Notes: generated from the sequence alone by a model not told the origin. Shown: positions 35,682 through 45,386, counted from the stretch's first letter. The stretch: 64,000 bases of DNA from an uncultured Erythrobacter sp. (GCA_947499095.1 CANMMR010000003.1:248001-312000), one strand, 5' to 3'. A program made the numbers and translations.

Positions 35682-37538
35682 TCAGCGGCGCCTGATCTGC
35701 GAAACGTCCCGGATCGCGCCGCGCGCCGCCGAAGTTGTCATTGCGGCATAGGCCTTCAGCGCATCGGTCACCCGGCGCTCGCGCGGAGCGGCGGGAGCCC
35801 AGCCATCGTCGCCCTTCGCCTCCATCGCGGCGCGTCGGCGACCGAGGTCTTCGTCGGAGACCTCCAGCGTGATGGTGCGATTGGGGATGTCGATGGCGAT
35901 GATATCGCCCTCTTCGACCAGCCCGATCGCTCCGCCTTCAGCCGCCTCGGGCGAAACATGTCCGATTGAAAGGCCCGAGGTCCCCCCGGAAAAACGCCCG
36001 TCGGTAAGCAGCGCGCAGGCCGCGCCAAGGCCCTTCGATTTCAGATAGCTGGTCGGGTAGAGCATTTCCTGCATCCCCGGCCCACCGCGTGGCCCTTCGT
36101 AGCGGATGACGACCACGTCGCCCTCCACCACCTGGCCGGTCAGGATGGCGGTTACGGCATCGTCCTGGCTTTCGTAAACCTTGGCCGGGCCGGAGAACTT
36201 CAAGATGCTCTCGTCCACCCCTGCGGTCTTCACGATACATCCGTCTCGCGCGATATTGCCGTAGAGCACGGCAAGACCGCCATCCTGGCTGAAGGCATGC
36301 TCGGCGCTGCGGATGACGCCGTTCTCGCGGTCGAGGTCGAGTTCTTCCCAGCGGCGCGACTGGCTGAAGGCGGTCTGCGTCGGCACGCCGCCAGGCGCGG
36401 CCGAGTAGAATTCGCGCACCTTGTTGTTCTTGGTGCGGCCGATGTCCCAATCGTCCAGCGCGTCGCCCATGGTCGGGCTGTGCACGGTCGGGAGCGCCGT
36501 ATGAAGCAGACCCGCCTTCTCCAGCTCGCCGAGGATCGACATGATGCCGCCTGCGCGGTGGACGTCTTCCATGTGCACGTCGCTCTTGGCCGGAGCGACC
36601 TTGGACAGGCATGGCACCTTGCGGCTGAGCCGGTCGATGTCTTCCATGGTAAAGTCGACCCCCGCTTCGTTCGCTGCGGCGAGTAGGTGCAAGACAGTAT
36701 TGGTCGAGCCACCCATCGCGATGTCGAGGCTCATCGCATTCTCGAAGGCTTCGAAACTGGCGATTGTGCGCGGCAGAACGCTTTCGTCGTCCTCTTCGTA
36801 ATAACGCTTGGCGAGCGTCACCACGAGCCGTCCCGCCCGCTCGAACAGGCTCTGGCGGTCGGAGTGTGTGGCGAGAGTCGAGCCGTTGCCGGGCAGCGAC
36901 AAGCCCAGCGCCTCGGTAAGGCAGTTCATCGAATTGGCGGTGAACATGCCCGAGCAGCTGCCGCAGGTCGGGCAGGCGTTCTGCTCGATCGCGGTCACTT
37001 CCTCGTCGGTGTAGCTTTCGTCCGCGGCGGCCACCATCGCGTCCACCAGATCCAGCGCGACTTCCTTGCCCTTCACCACGACCTTGCCCGCCTCCATCGG
37101 TCCGCCGCTGACGAACACCGCCGGGACGTTCAGCCGCATCGCCGCCATCAGCATGCCCGGCGTGATCTTGTCGCAGTTGGATATGCACACCATCGCATCC
37201 GCGCAGTGGGCGTTGACCATATATTCGACGCTGTCGGCGATCAGGTCGCGGCTCGGCAGCGAATAGAGCATGCCGTCGTGGCCCATCGCAATTCCGTCAT
37301 CGACCGCGATGGTGTTGAATTCCTTTGCCACGCCCCCCGCCGCCTCAATTTCGCGCGCGACGAGCTGGCCGAGGTCCTTCAGGTGGACATGTCCAGGGAC
37401 AAACTGGGTAAAACTGTTCACGACCGCGATGATCGGCTTGCCGAAATCGCCCTCTTTCATCCCAGTCGCGCGCCACAATCCGCGCGCGCCGGCCATGTTG
37501 CGGCCATGGGTGGTGGTGCGGGAGCGGTAGGCAGGCAT
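35682..37538 (-). CDS. ilvD: Dihydroxy-acid dehydratase
   Basis: IlvD, 618 aa, dehydrates 2,3-dihydroxy acids in valine, leucine and isoleucine synthesis. Cluster-binding cysteines lie in [11 protein letters not shown] and [19 protein letters not shown]. The substrate/Mg region is [18 protein letters not shown], and the C-terminal [16 protein letters not shown] is family-diagnostic. Length and start ([17 protein letters not shown]) are standard. The 91 bp upstream of its start show nothing notable. Confidence 0.97.
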   Translation of the reverse strand: MPAYRSRTTTHGRNMAGARGLWRATGMKEGDFGKPIIAVVNSFTQFVPGHVHLKDLGQLVAREIEAAGGVAKEFNTIAVDDGIAMGHDGMLYSLPSRDLIADSVEYMVNAHCADAMVCISNCDKITPGMLMAAMRLNVPAVFVSGGPMEAGKVVVKGKEVALDLVDAMVAAADESYTDEEVTAIEQNACPTCGSCSGMFTANSMNCLTEALGLSLPGNGSTLATHSDRQSLFERAGRLVVTLAKRYYEEDDESVLPRTIASFEAFENAMSLDIAMGGSTNTVLHLLAAANEAGVDFTMEDIDRLSRKVPCLSKVAPAKSDVHMEDVHRAGGIMSILGELEKAGLLHTALPTVHSPTMGDALDDWDIGRTKNNKVREFYSAAPGGVPTQTAFSQSRRWEELDLDRENGVIRSAEHAFSQDGGLAVLYGNIARDGCIVKTAGVDESILKFSGPAKVYESQDDAVTAILTGQVVEGDVVVIRYEGPRGGPGMQEMLYPTSYLKSKGLGAACALLTDGRFSGGTSGLSIGHVSPEAAEGGAIGLVEEGDIIAIDIPNRTITLEVSDEDLGRRRAAMEAKGDDGWAPAAPRERRVTDALKAYAAMTTSAARGAIRDVSQIRRR

Positions 37539-37629
37539 GGCGGGTCTCTCTTTGCTTCGGCAGCAAGCCTAGCAGACGGGAGTGCCTACGCTAACGGTAG
37601 ATTGCCGCGAGGGCGGCCAAGCCTGACTA

Positions 37630-38355
37630 TCAGACCTCGAGCGCGACGCGCCCCAGCACATCGGCCAGCATCACCGCCCAGCGCGCCTGACCGGCAGGCG
37701 TGTCGATCTGATCCTGCCGGATCTCGACCGTGCAATAGGGGATGCCGTTCGCCTCGGCATGCCGGTCCATGGTGGCGTTGAGCTGTTTGCCCGAATAGGG
37801 CTCGTTATCGCCCACGGTCAGTCCCTGCTCACCGAACAGGCGGATCGCGTGGCGCGCTGCCGTATCGTCCTGGTTGTAGAGCAGAGCGACCTCCCACGGA
37901 CGCTCTTCGTCACTGCTGGCGAGGCTGGGCGTGAAGCTGTGCAGGGCGATGATCATCTTCGGCCTGGCATCCGCAATGAAGCTCGCCAGCGCGGTGTGGT
38001 AGGGCCGGTGATAGAGTTCGAGGCGCTTCTCGACATCGGCGCCGATATTGCCGGGGATAAGGTGCCCGTCGCTTTCGGTCGGCACGACGGCAGGCTCGTC
38101 TTCCTTGCGGTGGAAATCGCAGACCAGGCGACTGACGGTGGCGATGTGGGCGGGGATATTGTGGCGGCGCGCGAGGCGGTCGGCGATGCCGCCTACGCCG
38201 ATATCGACGGCGATGTGATCGTTCAGCAGCTTGCGATCGATCCCGAGATCGATGTCCGCCGGCACGAAATTGGAGGCGTGGTCCGCCACGCAGATCAATC
38301 CGCCGGGGCGGATCGTGTCCATACCAACCTGGCGGTACGGAAGGCCGTCGATCAT
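37630..38355 (-). CDS. N-formylglutamate amidohydrolase-like protein
   Basis: A 241-aa member of the FGase family. VADHASNFVPADIDLG, SRLVCDFHRKEDEP and SFTPSLASSDEERPWEVALLY are its conserved blocks, and metal ligands are probably in the His/Asp/Glu of these. Enzymes of this family hydrolyse N-formylglutamate in histidine use, but no hut genes are nearby, so the substrate may differ. ATG 38355 overlaps the ispE stop by 4 bp; a longer open frame is a shadow of ispE. Confidence 0.82.
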   Translation of the reverse strand: MIDGLPYRQVGMDTIRPGGLICVADHASNFVPADIDLGIDRKLLNDHIAVDIGVGGIADRLARRHNIPAHIATVSRLVCDFHRKEDEPAVVPTESDGHLIPGNIGADVEKRLELYHRPYHTALASFIADARPKMIIALHSFTPSLASSDEERPWEVALLYNQDDTAARHAIRLFGEQGLTVGDNEPYSGKQLNATMDRHAEANGIPYCTVEIRQDQIDTPAGQARWAVMLADVLGRVALEV

Positions 38356-39164
38356 CTGAGGTTCCCTTGCATCTGCCACCAGCGGGGATGGTCGGCGGCG
38401 ATGCATGCCGCGGCCTCGTCCCGCGCTGTTTCGTTCTCGAACAGCGCGAAACACGTCGCGCCCGAACCTGACATACGGGCGAGAAACGGCGAAGTTCCGC
38501 GCATTGCGGCGAGCACACCGGCGATTTCGGGGCACAGTTCGATGGCAGGCGCTTCGAGGTCGTTGCGGCCTTCCAGGGCGATGACCCGCGCATCGCCCTG
38601 CGGCATCGGCCCGCGGTCCGCGCCGTCCCATGCCTTGAACACGGGACCGGTCGACAGCGGCAGGCGCGGGTTGACCAGCAGTACGGGGGTTCCGGCAAGA
38701 CTGTCGTCCGCCGGCTCGAGCTCGGTACCCGTCCCGCGCCCGATGCAGGTGCGGCTCTCGACGCAGGCAGGGACATCGGCGCCGAGCGCGGCGGCACGCT
38801 CCTGCCAGTCGTCGGGCAGACCGAACCGCTCGCGAACGATGCGGAACACAGCCCCGGCATCCGCCGACCCCCCACCCAGCCCCGCCGCGACCGGCAGGTT
38901 TTTTTCGAGCGTGATCGCGAGCCCTTCGGCGCGCGGCAGCTTGCCGAGCGCCTTGGCGACGAGATTGTCGAACGGATCGTCGAGCCCGCCTGCAAACTCG
39001 CCGAGAACCTTCACGCTGTCCTGCTCCGCGCTACTGGCGCTCAGGAAATCCCCGGCATCGACGAAGGCGAACAGCGTTTCGAGTTCGTGATAGCCGTCCT
39101 CCCGCCGCCTGCGAACATGCAGCGCGAGGTTGATCTTGGCATAGGCGGTTTCGTTCGTCGCCAA
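38352..39164 (-). CDS. ispE: 4-diphosphocytidyl-2-C-methyl-D-erythritol kinase
   Basis: A 270-aa GHMP kinase of the MEP isoprenoid pathway. AYAKINLALHV is the N-terminal substrate motif, PVAAGLGGGSADAGA the ATP loop and MSGSGATCFALF the third GHMP motif. Downstream coupling to the amidohydrolase gene (ATGA) suggests co-expression without an obvious functional link. Confidence 0.95.
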   Translation of the reverse strand: MATNETAYAKINLALHVRRRREDGYHELETLFAFVDAGDFLSASSAEQDSVKVLGEFAGGLDDPFDNLVAKALGKLPRAEGLAITLEKNLPVAAGLGGGSADAGAVFRIVRERFGLPDDWQERAAALGADVPACVESRTCIGRGTGTELEPADDSLAGTPVLLVNPRLPLSTGPVFKAWDGADRGPMPQGDARVIALEGRNDLEAPAIELCPEIAGVLAAMRGTSPFLARMSGSGATCFALFENETARDEAAACIAADHPRWWQMQGNLR

Positions 39165-39166
39165 TG

Positions 39167-39424
39167 TCAGCTCGGTTCTTTAAGTATTGGGTCTTCGCGC
39201 CATACCGCCCTGTCATGCCAGTAGCGGATACAACTGGGTGCAGGATTGCAGACTAGCTGAAACCAGAACGTGTCGCCCCATATCTCCTTGGTGCCCTGCG
39301 TAATGCCTCCAATAAACAGCGCTGAATTGGCTCGTTCAACGTTTTGGACCGGCCAAACCAAGTCGCGTCCGGATAGCCTGATCGTGACCTTTCCGTCCCA
39401 ATCGTCAACGGGTTCATACTGCAA
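39167..39424 (-). CDS. Small orphan protein, lower GC, start uncertain
   Basis: At least 85 aa, not recognised. The sequence is rich in Trp and mixed polar residues (DDWDGKVTIRLSGRDLVW, GDTFWFQLVCNPAPSCIRYW), which looks like genuine protein. Base composition is visibly poorer in GC than both neighbours. No ATG is available: TTG 39424 is listed, but the frame stays open upstream, and a CTG in HLRVKAPSAFKG preceded by GAGG would lengthen it by about 27 residues. It sits between ETF-QO and ispE on the same strand, 2 bp before ispE. It could be a recent arrival or a decayed gene. Confidence 0.5.
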   Translation of the reverse strand: MQYEPVDDWDGKVTIRLSGRDLVWPVQNVERANSALFIGGITQGTKEIWGDTFWFQLVCNPAPSCIRYWHDRAVWREDPILKEPS

Positions 39425-39494
39425 ATCGTAGGCACCATTTGGTCCTTGGAATCGCCCCTTGAAAGCCGATGGCGCCTTAACTCGCAGATGCGCC

Positions 39495-41141
39495 TCACAT
39501 ATTCGGATAGTTCGGTCCGCCGCCGCCTTCGGGCGTGGTCCATTCGATGTTCTGGTTCGGGTCCTTGATGTCGCAGGTCTTGCAGTGGACGCAGTTCTGC
39601 GAGTTGATCTGGAACTTCGGCTCCTTGCCGTCCTCGACTATCCACTCGTAAACGCCCGCGGGGCAATAGCGGTTGGAAGGGCCGTCGAAGACCTCGAACT
39701 CACTCTCCCGCTGCAATTCGCGGTCGAGCACCTTGAGGTGGACCGGCTGGTCCTCCGCATGGTTGGTGTAGCTGAAGCTCACATTGGTCAGCTTGTCGAA
39801 GCTCAGCACGCCATCGGGCTTGGGATAGGCGATCGGCGTGTGCAGGTCCGCGCGCTCGAGCATCTCGTGATCGCGGTGATGCTTCATGCTGATCGGCAGG
39901 CCGATCTTGAGCGTGCGCATCCACATGTCGATGCCCGCCAGAACGGTGCCGATGTCCTCGCCCCATTTGGCGACGGCGGGCTGCGCGTTCTGGACCAGCT
40001 TGAGTTCCTTGGCGATCCAGCTGTCGCGCAGGTTCGCGTCGTACTCCATCAGCTCGGTGTGCTCGTGACCCTCGGCAATCGCCGCGGCGACGCTCTCGGC
40101 GGCCAGCATCCCGCTCTTCATCGCGGTGTGGCTGCCCTTGATGCGCGGCACGTTGACGAAGCCTGCCGCGCAGCCGATCAGCGCGCCGCCCGGGAAGGCG
40201 AGCTTGGGCACGGACTGCCAGCCGCCTTCGTTGATGACGCGCGCGCCATAGGCCACGCGCTTGCCGCCTTCGAGGATCGCAGCGACATCGGGGTGATGCT
40301 TCCAGCGCTGGAATTCCTGATAGGGCGAAACATAGGGGTTCTTATAATCGAGCGCGGTAACGAAGCCGATTGCGACCTGCCCGGCCGCCTGGTGGTAGAT
40401 GAAGCCGCCGCCCCAGGTGCCGGTCTCGCTCAGCGGCCAGCCCTGCGTGTGGATCACGCGGCCCGGCTCGTGCTTGGCGGGATCGATGTCCCACAATTCC
40501 TTGATGCCGAGGCCGTAGACCTGCGGCTGGCAATCCGCCTCCAGGTCGAACTTCGCCTTCATCTTCTTGGTAAGGTTGCCGCGCGCGCCTTCGGCGAAGA
40601 GCGTGTATTTCGCGTGGATTTCCATGCCGGGCTGATAATCACCCTTCTGGCTGCCGTCTTCGGCAATGCCCATGTCTTGCGTGACCACGCCGGACACCGC
40701 GCCATTATCGTCGAACAGCACTTCGGCAGCGGGAAAACCGGGGAAGACCATGACGCCCAGCCCTTCGGCCTGCTCGCCCAGCCAGCGGGTGAGATTGCCG
40801 AGCGAGCCGGTGTAATTGCCGTCGTTGCGCATGAAGGGCGGCAGCAGGACTTCCGCCATTTCGGACATACCGGTGCCGGACAGGACCCAGTGGTGATTCT
40901 CCGTCACCGGCGTTTCCGCCATCGGGCAATCCATGTCGCGCCAATCGGGCAAAAGCTCGTTCAGCGCCTTGGGATCGACCACTGCGCCCGACAGGATATG
41001 CGCGCCGACTTCGCTGCCCTTTTCGAGCACGACGACTTCCAGATCCTCGTTGATCTGCTTCAGCCGGATCGCTGCCGCCATCCCGGCGACCCCGCCGCCG
41101 ATGATGACGACGTCGCAGGGCATGGATTCGCGTTCGCTCAT
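39495..41141 (-). CDS. Electron transfer flavoprotein-ubiquinone oxidoreductase
   Basis: ETF-QO, 548 aa, passes electrons from ETF (fatty and amino acid oxidation) to ubiquinone at the inner membrane. The FAD site is DVVIIGGGVAGMAAAIRL. The C-terminal [4Fe-4S] domain has CPAGVYEW, NCVHCKTCDIKDPNQN and ends GGGGPNYPNM. GSHTAMKSGMLAAE is the second FAD contact. It is transcribed divergently from the glycosylase-like gene; an 80-bp gap holds both promoters. Confidence 0.96.
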   Translation of the reverse strand: MSERESMPCDVVIIGGGVAGMAAAIRLKQINEDLEVVVLEKGSEVGAHILSGAVVDPKALNELLPDWRDMDCPMAETPVTENHHWVLSGTGMSEMAEVLLPPFMRNDGNYTGSLGNLTRWLGEQAEGLGVMVFPGFPAAEVLFDDNGAVSGVVTQDMGIAEDGSQKGDYQPGMEIHAKYTLFAEGARGNLTKKMKAKFDLEADCQPQVYGLGIKELWDIDPAKHEPGRVIHTQGWPLSETGTWGGGFIYHQAAGQVAIGFVTALDYKNPYVSPYQEFQRWKHHPDVAAILEGGKRVAYGARVINEGGWQSVPKLAFPGGALIGCAAGFVNVPRIKGSHTAMKSGMLAAESVAAAIAEGHEHTELMEYDANLRDSWIAKELKLVQNAQPAVAKWGEDIGTVLAGIDMWMRTLKIGLPISMKHHRDHEMLERADLHTPIAYPKPDGVLSFDKLTNVSFSYTNHAEDQPVHLKVLDRELQRESEFEVFDGPSNRYCPAGVYEWIVEDGKEPKFQINSQNCVHCKTCDIKDPNQNIEWTTPEGGGGPNYPNM

Positions 41142-41221
41142 GTCTCTCTCTTTTCGTCGCTAAATGTGTTGCGGATGCCTTGATTGCTGGGGAGTTAGAG
41201 GTCAAGACCTGCGCCGACACG

Positions 41222-42007
41222 ATGATGCAGGCAGATACCCCCGAAACCCGCGATTTCGACGCAGCCGAGGCGCTGGAAGGGGCGATCGCGTGGTGGCGCG
41301 AGGCGGGGGTCGATTTCGACTATTCCGAAACGCCCACCGAATGGCTGGCAGAGCCGGAGAGCGACGATGCCGTAGCGGCTCCGAAACCCGCTGCCCCGCC
41401 ACCGCCGCCGCCTGCCACGCCGCTCTCCCGCGCATTGCAGCAGGATGCGGGCCCGCCCATCGGCGGTGCGCGTGAGAACTGGCCCGCAAGTCTCGAAAAA
41501 TTTCGCGAATGGTGGATGACCGAGCCGACGCTGGCCGAAGGATCGCTCGACCGCCGGGTACCGCCGCGCGGGGCAGCGGGTGCGAAACTTTGCATCCTCG
41601 TCCCGCAACCCGAGCCGGATGACGCCGAGGGTCTGCTAACCGGCGGCACGGGCAAGCTTCTCACCGCCATGCTGCAAGCGATGGGCATTAGCGCGCACGA
41701 GGTTTACATCGCGAGCGCTCTCCCCGCGCCCATGGCGATGCCGGAATGGAGCTCGCTTGGCGCACGCGGCTTGGGCGACGTGACGCGCCACCATCTGGCG
41801 CTCGCCGCGCCTGAGCGCGTGCTCGCGATCGGCCGGGCGCAACTGACGCTCTTCGACATCGCCCCCGAGAAGGTGCGCGACCCGCTGGTGCTTGAGTGCG
41901 GCGACAAGACCCTGCCCCTCCTCGCCGCCCCCGATTTTTCGCAGATTGCCCGAAGCGCCGCGCGGCGCGCGAACTTGTGGCATCGCTGGCTGGAATGGAC
42001 TGCATGA
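41222..42007 (+). CDS. Uracil-DNA glycosylase superfamily-like protein, degenerate
   Basis: A 261-aa protein. The C-terminal 150 residues align by eye with family 4 UDGs: LCILVPQPEPDDAEG in place of the GExPG motif A, then TGKLLTAMLQAMGI and EVYIASALPAP. The cysteines that bind the [4Fe-4S] cluster are absent (only two Cys remain), and the catalytic HPS-type motif is missing. The N-terminal 100 residues are a Pro/Ala-rich acidic linker (APPPPPPA). It is probably catalytically inactive. ATG 41222 is used; TTG 41180 would extend it. The stop overlaps the next start (ATGA). Confidence 0.65.
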   Translation: MMQADTPETRDFDAAEALEGAIAWWREAGVDFDYSETPTEWLAEPESDDAVAAPKPAAPPPPPPATPLSRALQQDAGPPIGGARENWPASLEKFREWWMTEPTLAEGSLDRRVPPRGAAGAKLCILVPQPEPDDAEGLLTGGTGKLLTAMLQAMGISAHEVYIASALPAPMAMPEWSSLGARGLGDVTRHHLALAAPERVLAIGRAQLTLFDIAPEKVRDPLVLECGDKTLPLLAAPDFSQIARSAARRANLWHRWLEWTA

Positions 42008-43722
42008 CGATACGACCGACACTCGCCCTAGCCCTGGTGGCAGGAGCGATTTACGCCACCCCCGCCGCTGCCCAGCAAAGCAGCGTCGACTATTTCACCC
42101 GCTCGCATGCCGATGCCCTGCCGCGCCTGCTGTCGAGCGAGAATCGTGGCTATTACGGCTCGCTCTACGAGGCGATCGATGCGCGCAACTGGGACCGGGT
42201 GGAAATCCTGCTAGCGCAACGCGAGACCGGACCGCTGCACGGTTCGGCGCTGGCACATTACTACCTCCATCCCGAAAGCCCGCGCATTCCGCTGGAGCGG
42301 GTCGAGGCATGGCTGGCCTCATATCGCGACCTGCCGGATGCCGAGAACATCGTGCGGCTTGGCCAGACGCGCGGGCTGCAAGGGGACTACAATTTGCGCC
42401 GCGAGCAGCGCCTCGTGCGTCAGTCCGGTATCACCCGCCGCACCCTGCCGCGCACGATAAGCGACGGCACCATGCCGCAGGCGGTGAGCGAGGCGATTCT
42501 CGGCCATATCCGCAACGACGATCCCGACGGCGCGCGCCTGCTGCTCGACGGGGTCGACGCGACACTATCGTCCGAAGCGCGCGCCGAATGGCGGCAGCGG
42601 GTCGCATGGAGCTACTACATCGAGAACCGCGATGCGCAGGCCTCTGCAATCGCGGAGACTGTTCGCAACGGCGGCAGCGGAGCATGGGTCGCGGAAGGCG
42701 ACTGGGTGGCGGGCCTTGCCGCCTGGCGCCTCGGCGATTGCGCGCGTGCCGCGGCGGCTTTCGGGCGGAGTGCGGGTGTGGCGCATAATCCGGAACTGTC
42801 CAGTGCCGCCTATTACTGGGCCAGCCGTGCGCTCGTCCGGTGTCGTCAGCCCGAAGACGCTGCCGAACAATTGCGCGGTGCAGCGCGCTTTCCCGACACG
42901 CTCTATGGCATGATCGCGCACGAGCGGCTCGGGAAGCCCCTGCCCGATACGCATACCACGCCCGATTTGACGCAGGCCGACTGGCAGCGCCTTTCGCGGG
43001 AGGAAGCGGCGCGCAATGCCGTCATGCTTGCGGAAATCGGCCAGCGCGAACAAGCCGACGAAGCTTTGCGCTGGCTGGTCCGCACCGGCGACCCGGACGA
43101 TTTTGCAGCACTGGGCAGACTTGCGCGGGCACTCGGCCTCACCGGCACGCAGAATTTCATGGCGTACAACGCGCCCCCGCGCACCGGCTCTCCGCCGAGC
43201 CTCAAATATCCGGTCACCTTCCGCGAGCCCGTCGGCGGATGGCGTGTCGATCCGGCGTTGGCCTTTGCGCACGCCTTGCAGGAATCGAATTTCCGCGAGC
43301 GCGTGGTCAGCCCGGCAGGTGCCATCGGCCTGATGCAGATAATGCCGATCACACAGCGCGAATATGCCGCCTCCATCAACATGAGCAGCGGCGCGGATCT
43401 GAAGGACCCGGCAGTCAATCTCGCGTTCGGCCAGCGCACGCTCGAAGCGCTCGGATCGGCACCCTATACGCAGGGCAAGCTGCCCAAGGTGATGGCGGCC
43501 TACAACGCCGGCCCGACTCCGGTTGCGCGCTGGGAAAGCGAGGTCCGCGACCAGGACGATCCCCTGCTGTACATGGAATCGCTGCCCTATTGGGAGACGC
43601 GCAGCTATGTCGCCATCGTGATGCGTAATTACTGGATGTACCTGCGCCAGGCGGCCGCGCCTGCCCCCAGCCGGATCGACCTCGCCGAGAACGAATGGCC
43701 GCAATTCCCCCGCGCGAATTAG
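42004..43722 (+). CDS. Soluble lytic murein transglycosylase family protein
   Basis: A 572-aa periplasmic enzyme with a signal peptide ending ATPAAAQQ. A superhelical alpha domain (about 30-400) with TPR-like repeats (AAAAFGRSAGVAHNPELSSAAYYWASRAL) precedes the SLT domain. Catalytic Glu is in AHALQESNFRERVVSPAGAIG; LMQIMP and YNAGPTPVARW complete the signature. It cleaves peptidoglycan to anhydromuropeptides. ATG 42004 overlaps the preceding stop; MDCMTIRP nine bases earlier is an alternative. Confidence 0.92.
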   Translation: MTIRPTLALALVAGAIYATPAAAQQSSVDYFTRSHADALPRLLSSENRGYYGSLYEAIDARNWDRVEILLAQRETGPLHGSALAHYYLHPESPRIPLERVEAWLASYRDLPDAENIVRLGQTRGLQGDYNLRREQRLVRQSGITRRTLPRTISDGTMPQAVSEAILGHIRNDDPDGARLLLDGVDATLSSEARAEWRQRVAWSYYIENRDAQASAIAETVRNGGSGAWVAEGDWVAGLAAWRLGDCARAAAAFGRSAGVAHNPELSSAAYYWASRALVRCRQPEDAAEQLRGAARFPDTLYGMIAHERLGKPLPDTHTTPDLTQADWQRLSREEAARNAVMLAEIGQREQADEALRWLVRTGDPDDFAALGRLARALGLTGTQNFMAYNAPPRTGSPPSLKYPVTFREPVGGWRVDPALAFAHALQESNFRERVVSPAGAIGLMQIMPITQREYAASINMSSGADLKDPAVNLAFGQRTLEALGSAPYTQGKLPKVMAAYNAGPTPVARWESEVRDQDDPLLYMESLPYWETRSYVAIVMRNYWMYLRQAAAPAPSRIDLAENEWPQFPRAN

Positions 43723-43734
43723 GAGTCCGGCACG

Positions 43735-44262
43735 ATGGCGATCGACGAAAGCCGCAAGTTCAAGCCGGTCAGCATCGCCCTGCTGACCGTGTCGGACAGC
43801 CGCAGGCTGGCCGACGACACTTCGGGCGACATCCTCGCCGAACGGATCGAAGCCGCCGGACACAGCCTTGCCACTCGCGAGATCAGCCGCGACAGCACTG
43901 AGGAAATCGCTGCACACCTGCACCGCTGGATCGACGACGAAACGATAGATTGCGTCATTACCACCGGCGGCACCGGGCTAACGGGCCGCGACGTCACGCC
44001 TGAAGCGCTGGACCGGGTGAAGAGCAAGGACATCCCCGGTTTCGGCGAGCTGTTCCGCTGGCTGAGCTATAAGACCATCGGCACCAGCACAGTGCAGAGC
44101 CGGGCCTGCGGCGTGGTGGCGCGCGGGACCTACATCTTCGCCCTGCCCGGATCGAACGGCGCGGTGAAGGATGGCTGGGATATGATCCTCGCAGAGCAGC
44201 TCGACAGCCGCAACCGCCCCTGCAACTTCGTCGATCTCATGCCGCGCCTGCGCGAGCGATAA
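43735..44262 (+). CDS. moaB: Molybdenum cofactor biosynthesis protein B
   Basis: A 175-aa MoaB/MogA-fold protein of molybdopterin metabolism. LLTVSDSRRLADDTSG, the MPT-binding CVITTGGTGLTGRDVTPEA and FALPGSNGAVKDGW are all conserved. Length fits MoaB rather than MoeA or a fusion. It is 12 bp after the transglycosylase gene. No other moa genes are in the window. Confidence 0.9.
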   Translation: MAIDESRKFKPVSIALLTVSDSRRLADDTSGDILAERIEAAGHSLATREISRDSTEEIAAHLHRWIDDETIDCVITTGGTGLTGRDVTPEALDRVKSKDIPGFGELFRWLSYKTIGTSTVQSRACGVVARGTYIFALPGSNGAVKDGWDMILAEQLDSRNRPCNFVDLMPRLRER

Positions 44263-44313
44263 GAACGCTACCGTTCCTCGCGCGTCCTTCGGGCACGCAC
44301 CCGGGGGAGCAAA

Positions 44314-44664
44314 CTGTTTGAGATAACGGCCTTTTCGACGCAGACGCTGCTGATTCTTTCCGGCGGAGCCGCCGTGCTGATCGCGCTGGTGGGTACGCGC
44401 ATGGCGGGGCTGGCGGACACGTTGGCCGACCGCACGGGCTTCGGTGAAGCGCTCGTCGGATCGGTGCTGCTTGGCGCAGGCACGAGCATCGCCGGCATCG
44501 TGACATCCGCCAGCACGGCGGCGAGCGGCGCGCCCGATCTGGCCGTGTCCAATGCGATGGGTGGGATCGCCGCCCAGACCATGTTTCTGGCGGTGGCCGA
44601 TGTCGCGTATCGCAAGGTCAATCTGGAGCATGCAGCGGCCAGCCCGGTAAATCTCGGTCAGTGA
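44314..44664 (+). CDS. Na+/Ca2+ exchanger-like protein, N-terminal half, CTG start
   Basis: 116 aa. It contains a membrane segment ([19 protein letters not shown]) and the first alpha repeat of a CaCA antiporter ([40 protein letters not shown]). The frame ends at TGA 44662-44664 after NLGQ, where relatives continue without a break. GGGGGAG at 44303-44309 is 4 nt before CTG 44314; the first conventional start in this frame, GTG 44374, would remove the first helix. The conserved Glu of the usual GTSLPE motif is missing here (GTSIAG). It may be a half-gene or the front of a frameshifted gene. Confidence 0.6.
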   Translation: MFEITAFSTQTLLILSGGAAVLIALVGTRMAGLADTLADRTGFGEALVGSVLLGAGTSIAGIVTSASTAASGAPDLAVSNAMGGIAAQTMFLAVADVAYRKVNLEHAAASPVNLGQ

Positions 44665-45347
44665 CGGTGCTGATCATCCTCACGATTCTGCCGATCATGG
44701 TCTGGGTGTCGCCTCACTTCGCCATTGTCGGCGTCAATCCGCTGACTCCGGTGCTGGTCATGGTCTACCTCGTCGGTCTTCATAACGCGCACCGGATCAA
44801 GCAGCGACCGATGTGCCTGCCGCGGAAGACCGATGCCACGCGCGACGAGGACGACGACGAGTGTGACGGCCGGCGGCCTCTCGCCCTGCTGTTCGCGATC
44901 CTCGGGGGCATGGTCGCCGTGGTTGGCTTATGCGGCTATGTCGTGGGCACTGCCGGACTGGAACTCTCCGGCAGGCTCGGCATATCGCAGGGCGTCGTCG
45001 GGGCGCTTGGCACTGCCATCGTCACTTCCCTGCCGGAGCTGGTCACCACCATCGCCGCGGTCCGCAAGGGGGCGTTGCAGCTGGCGGTTGGCGGGATCAT
45101 CGGCGGCAACCTGGTCGACGCGCTGTTCATCGCCGCCAGCGACGTCGCCTATCGCGAAGGCAGCATCTACAATGCGATGAGCGAGCGCAGCGTCTTCTGG
45201 ATCTCGCTATCGATCCTGATGACCGGCATCCTCCTGTTAGGCCTGCTCCGGCGCGAGCGACAGGGGCCCGGCGGGATCGGCTGGGAATCGGTCTTGCTGA
45301 TCGGCTTGTGGCTCGGCGGAGCTGCTCTACAGATTTCGCTCGGCTGA
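44661..45347 (+). CDS. Na+/Ca2+ exchanger-like protein, C-terminal half
   Basis: 228 aa, GTG 44661 overlapping the first half's stop by 4 bp in another frame. [14 protein letters not shown] continues the helix expected after the first half. A charged cytoplasmic loop ([17 protein letters not shown]) follows, then the second alpha repeat with [20 protein letters not shown] and [13 protein letters not shown]. The acidic SLPE motif is intact. Together the halves give about 345 residues, a normal CaCA length. One extra base at the junction would fuse them. Confidence 0.65.
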   Translation: MTVLIILTILPIMVWVSPHFAIVGVNPLTPVLVMVYLVGLHNAHRIKQRPMCLPRKTDATRDEDDDECDGRRPLALLFAILGGMVAVVGLCGYVVGTAGLELSGRLGISQGVVGALGTAIVTSLPELVTTIAAVRKGALQLAVGGIIGGNLVDALFIAASDVAYREGSIYNAMSERSVFWISLSILMTGILLLGLLRRERQGPGGIGWESVLLIGLWLGGAALQISLG

Positions 45348-45351
45348 CCTC

Positions 45352-45381
45352 TCGACAGACGCGCTTGTTCCATTTATGTTC
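45352..45381 (+). promoter_or_regulatory. Promoter with LexA (SOS) box upstream of radical SAM gene
   Basis: -35 TCGACA (45352-45357), 17-bp spacer, -10 TATGTT (45375-45380). The direct repeat GTTC-CATTTAT-GTTC at 45367-45381 is an exact match to the alphaproteobacterial LexA operator GTTC-N7-GTTC and covers the -10. The expected transcription start (about 45387) coincides with the ATG, so the mRNA may be leaderless. Confidence 0.75.
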
Positions 45382-45386
45382 TATCG

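Noticed and set aside
39459-41183. 574-aa plus-strand open frame opposite ETF-QO
   Set aside because: Antisense shadow; the ETF-QO frame carries FAD and Fe-S motifs.
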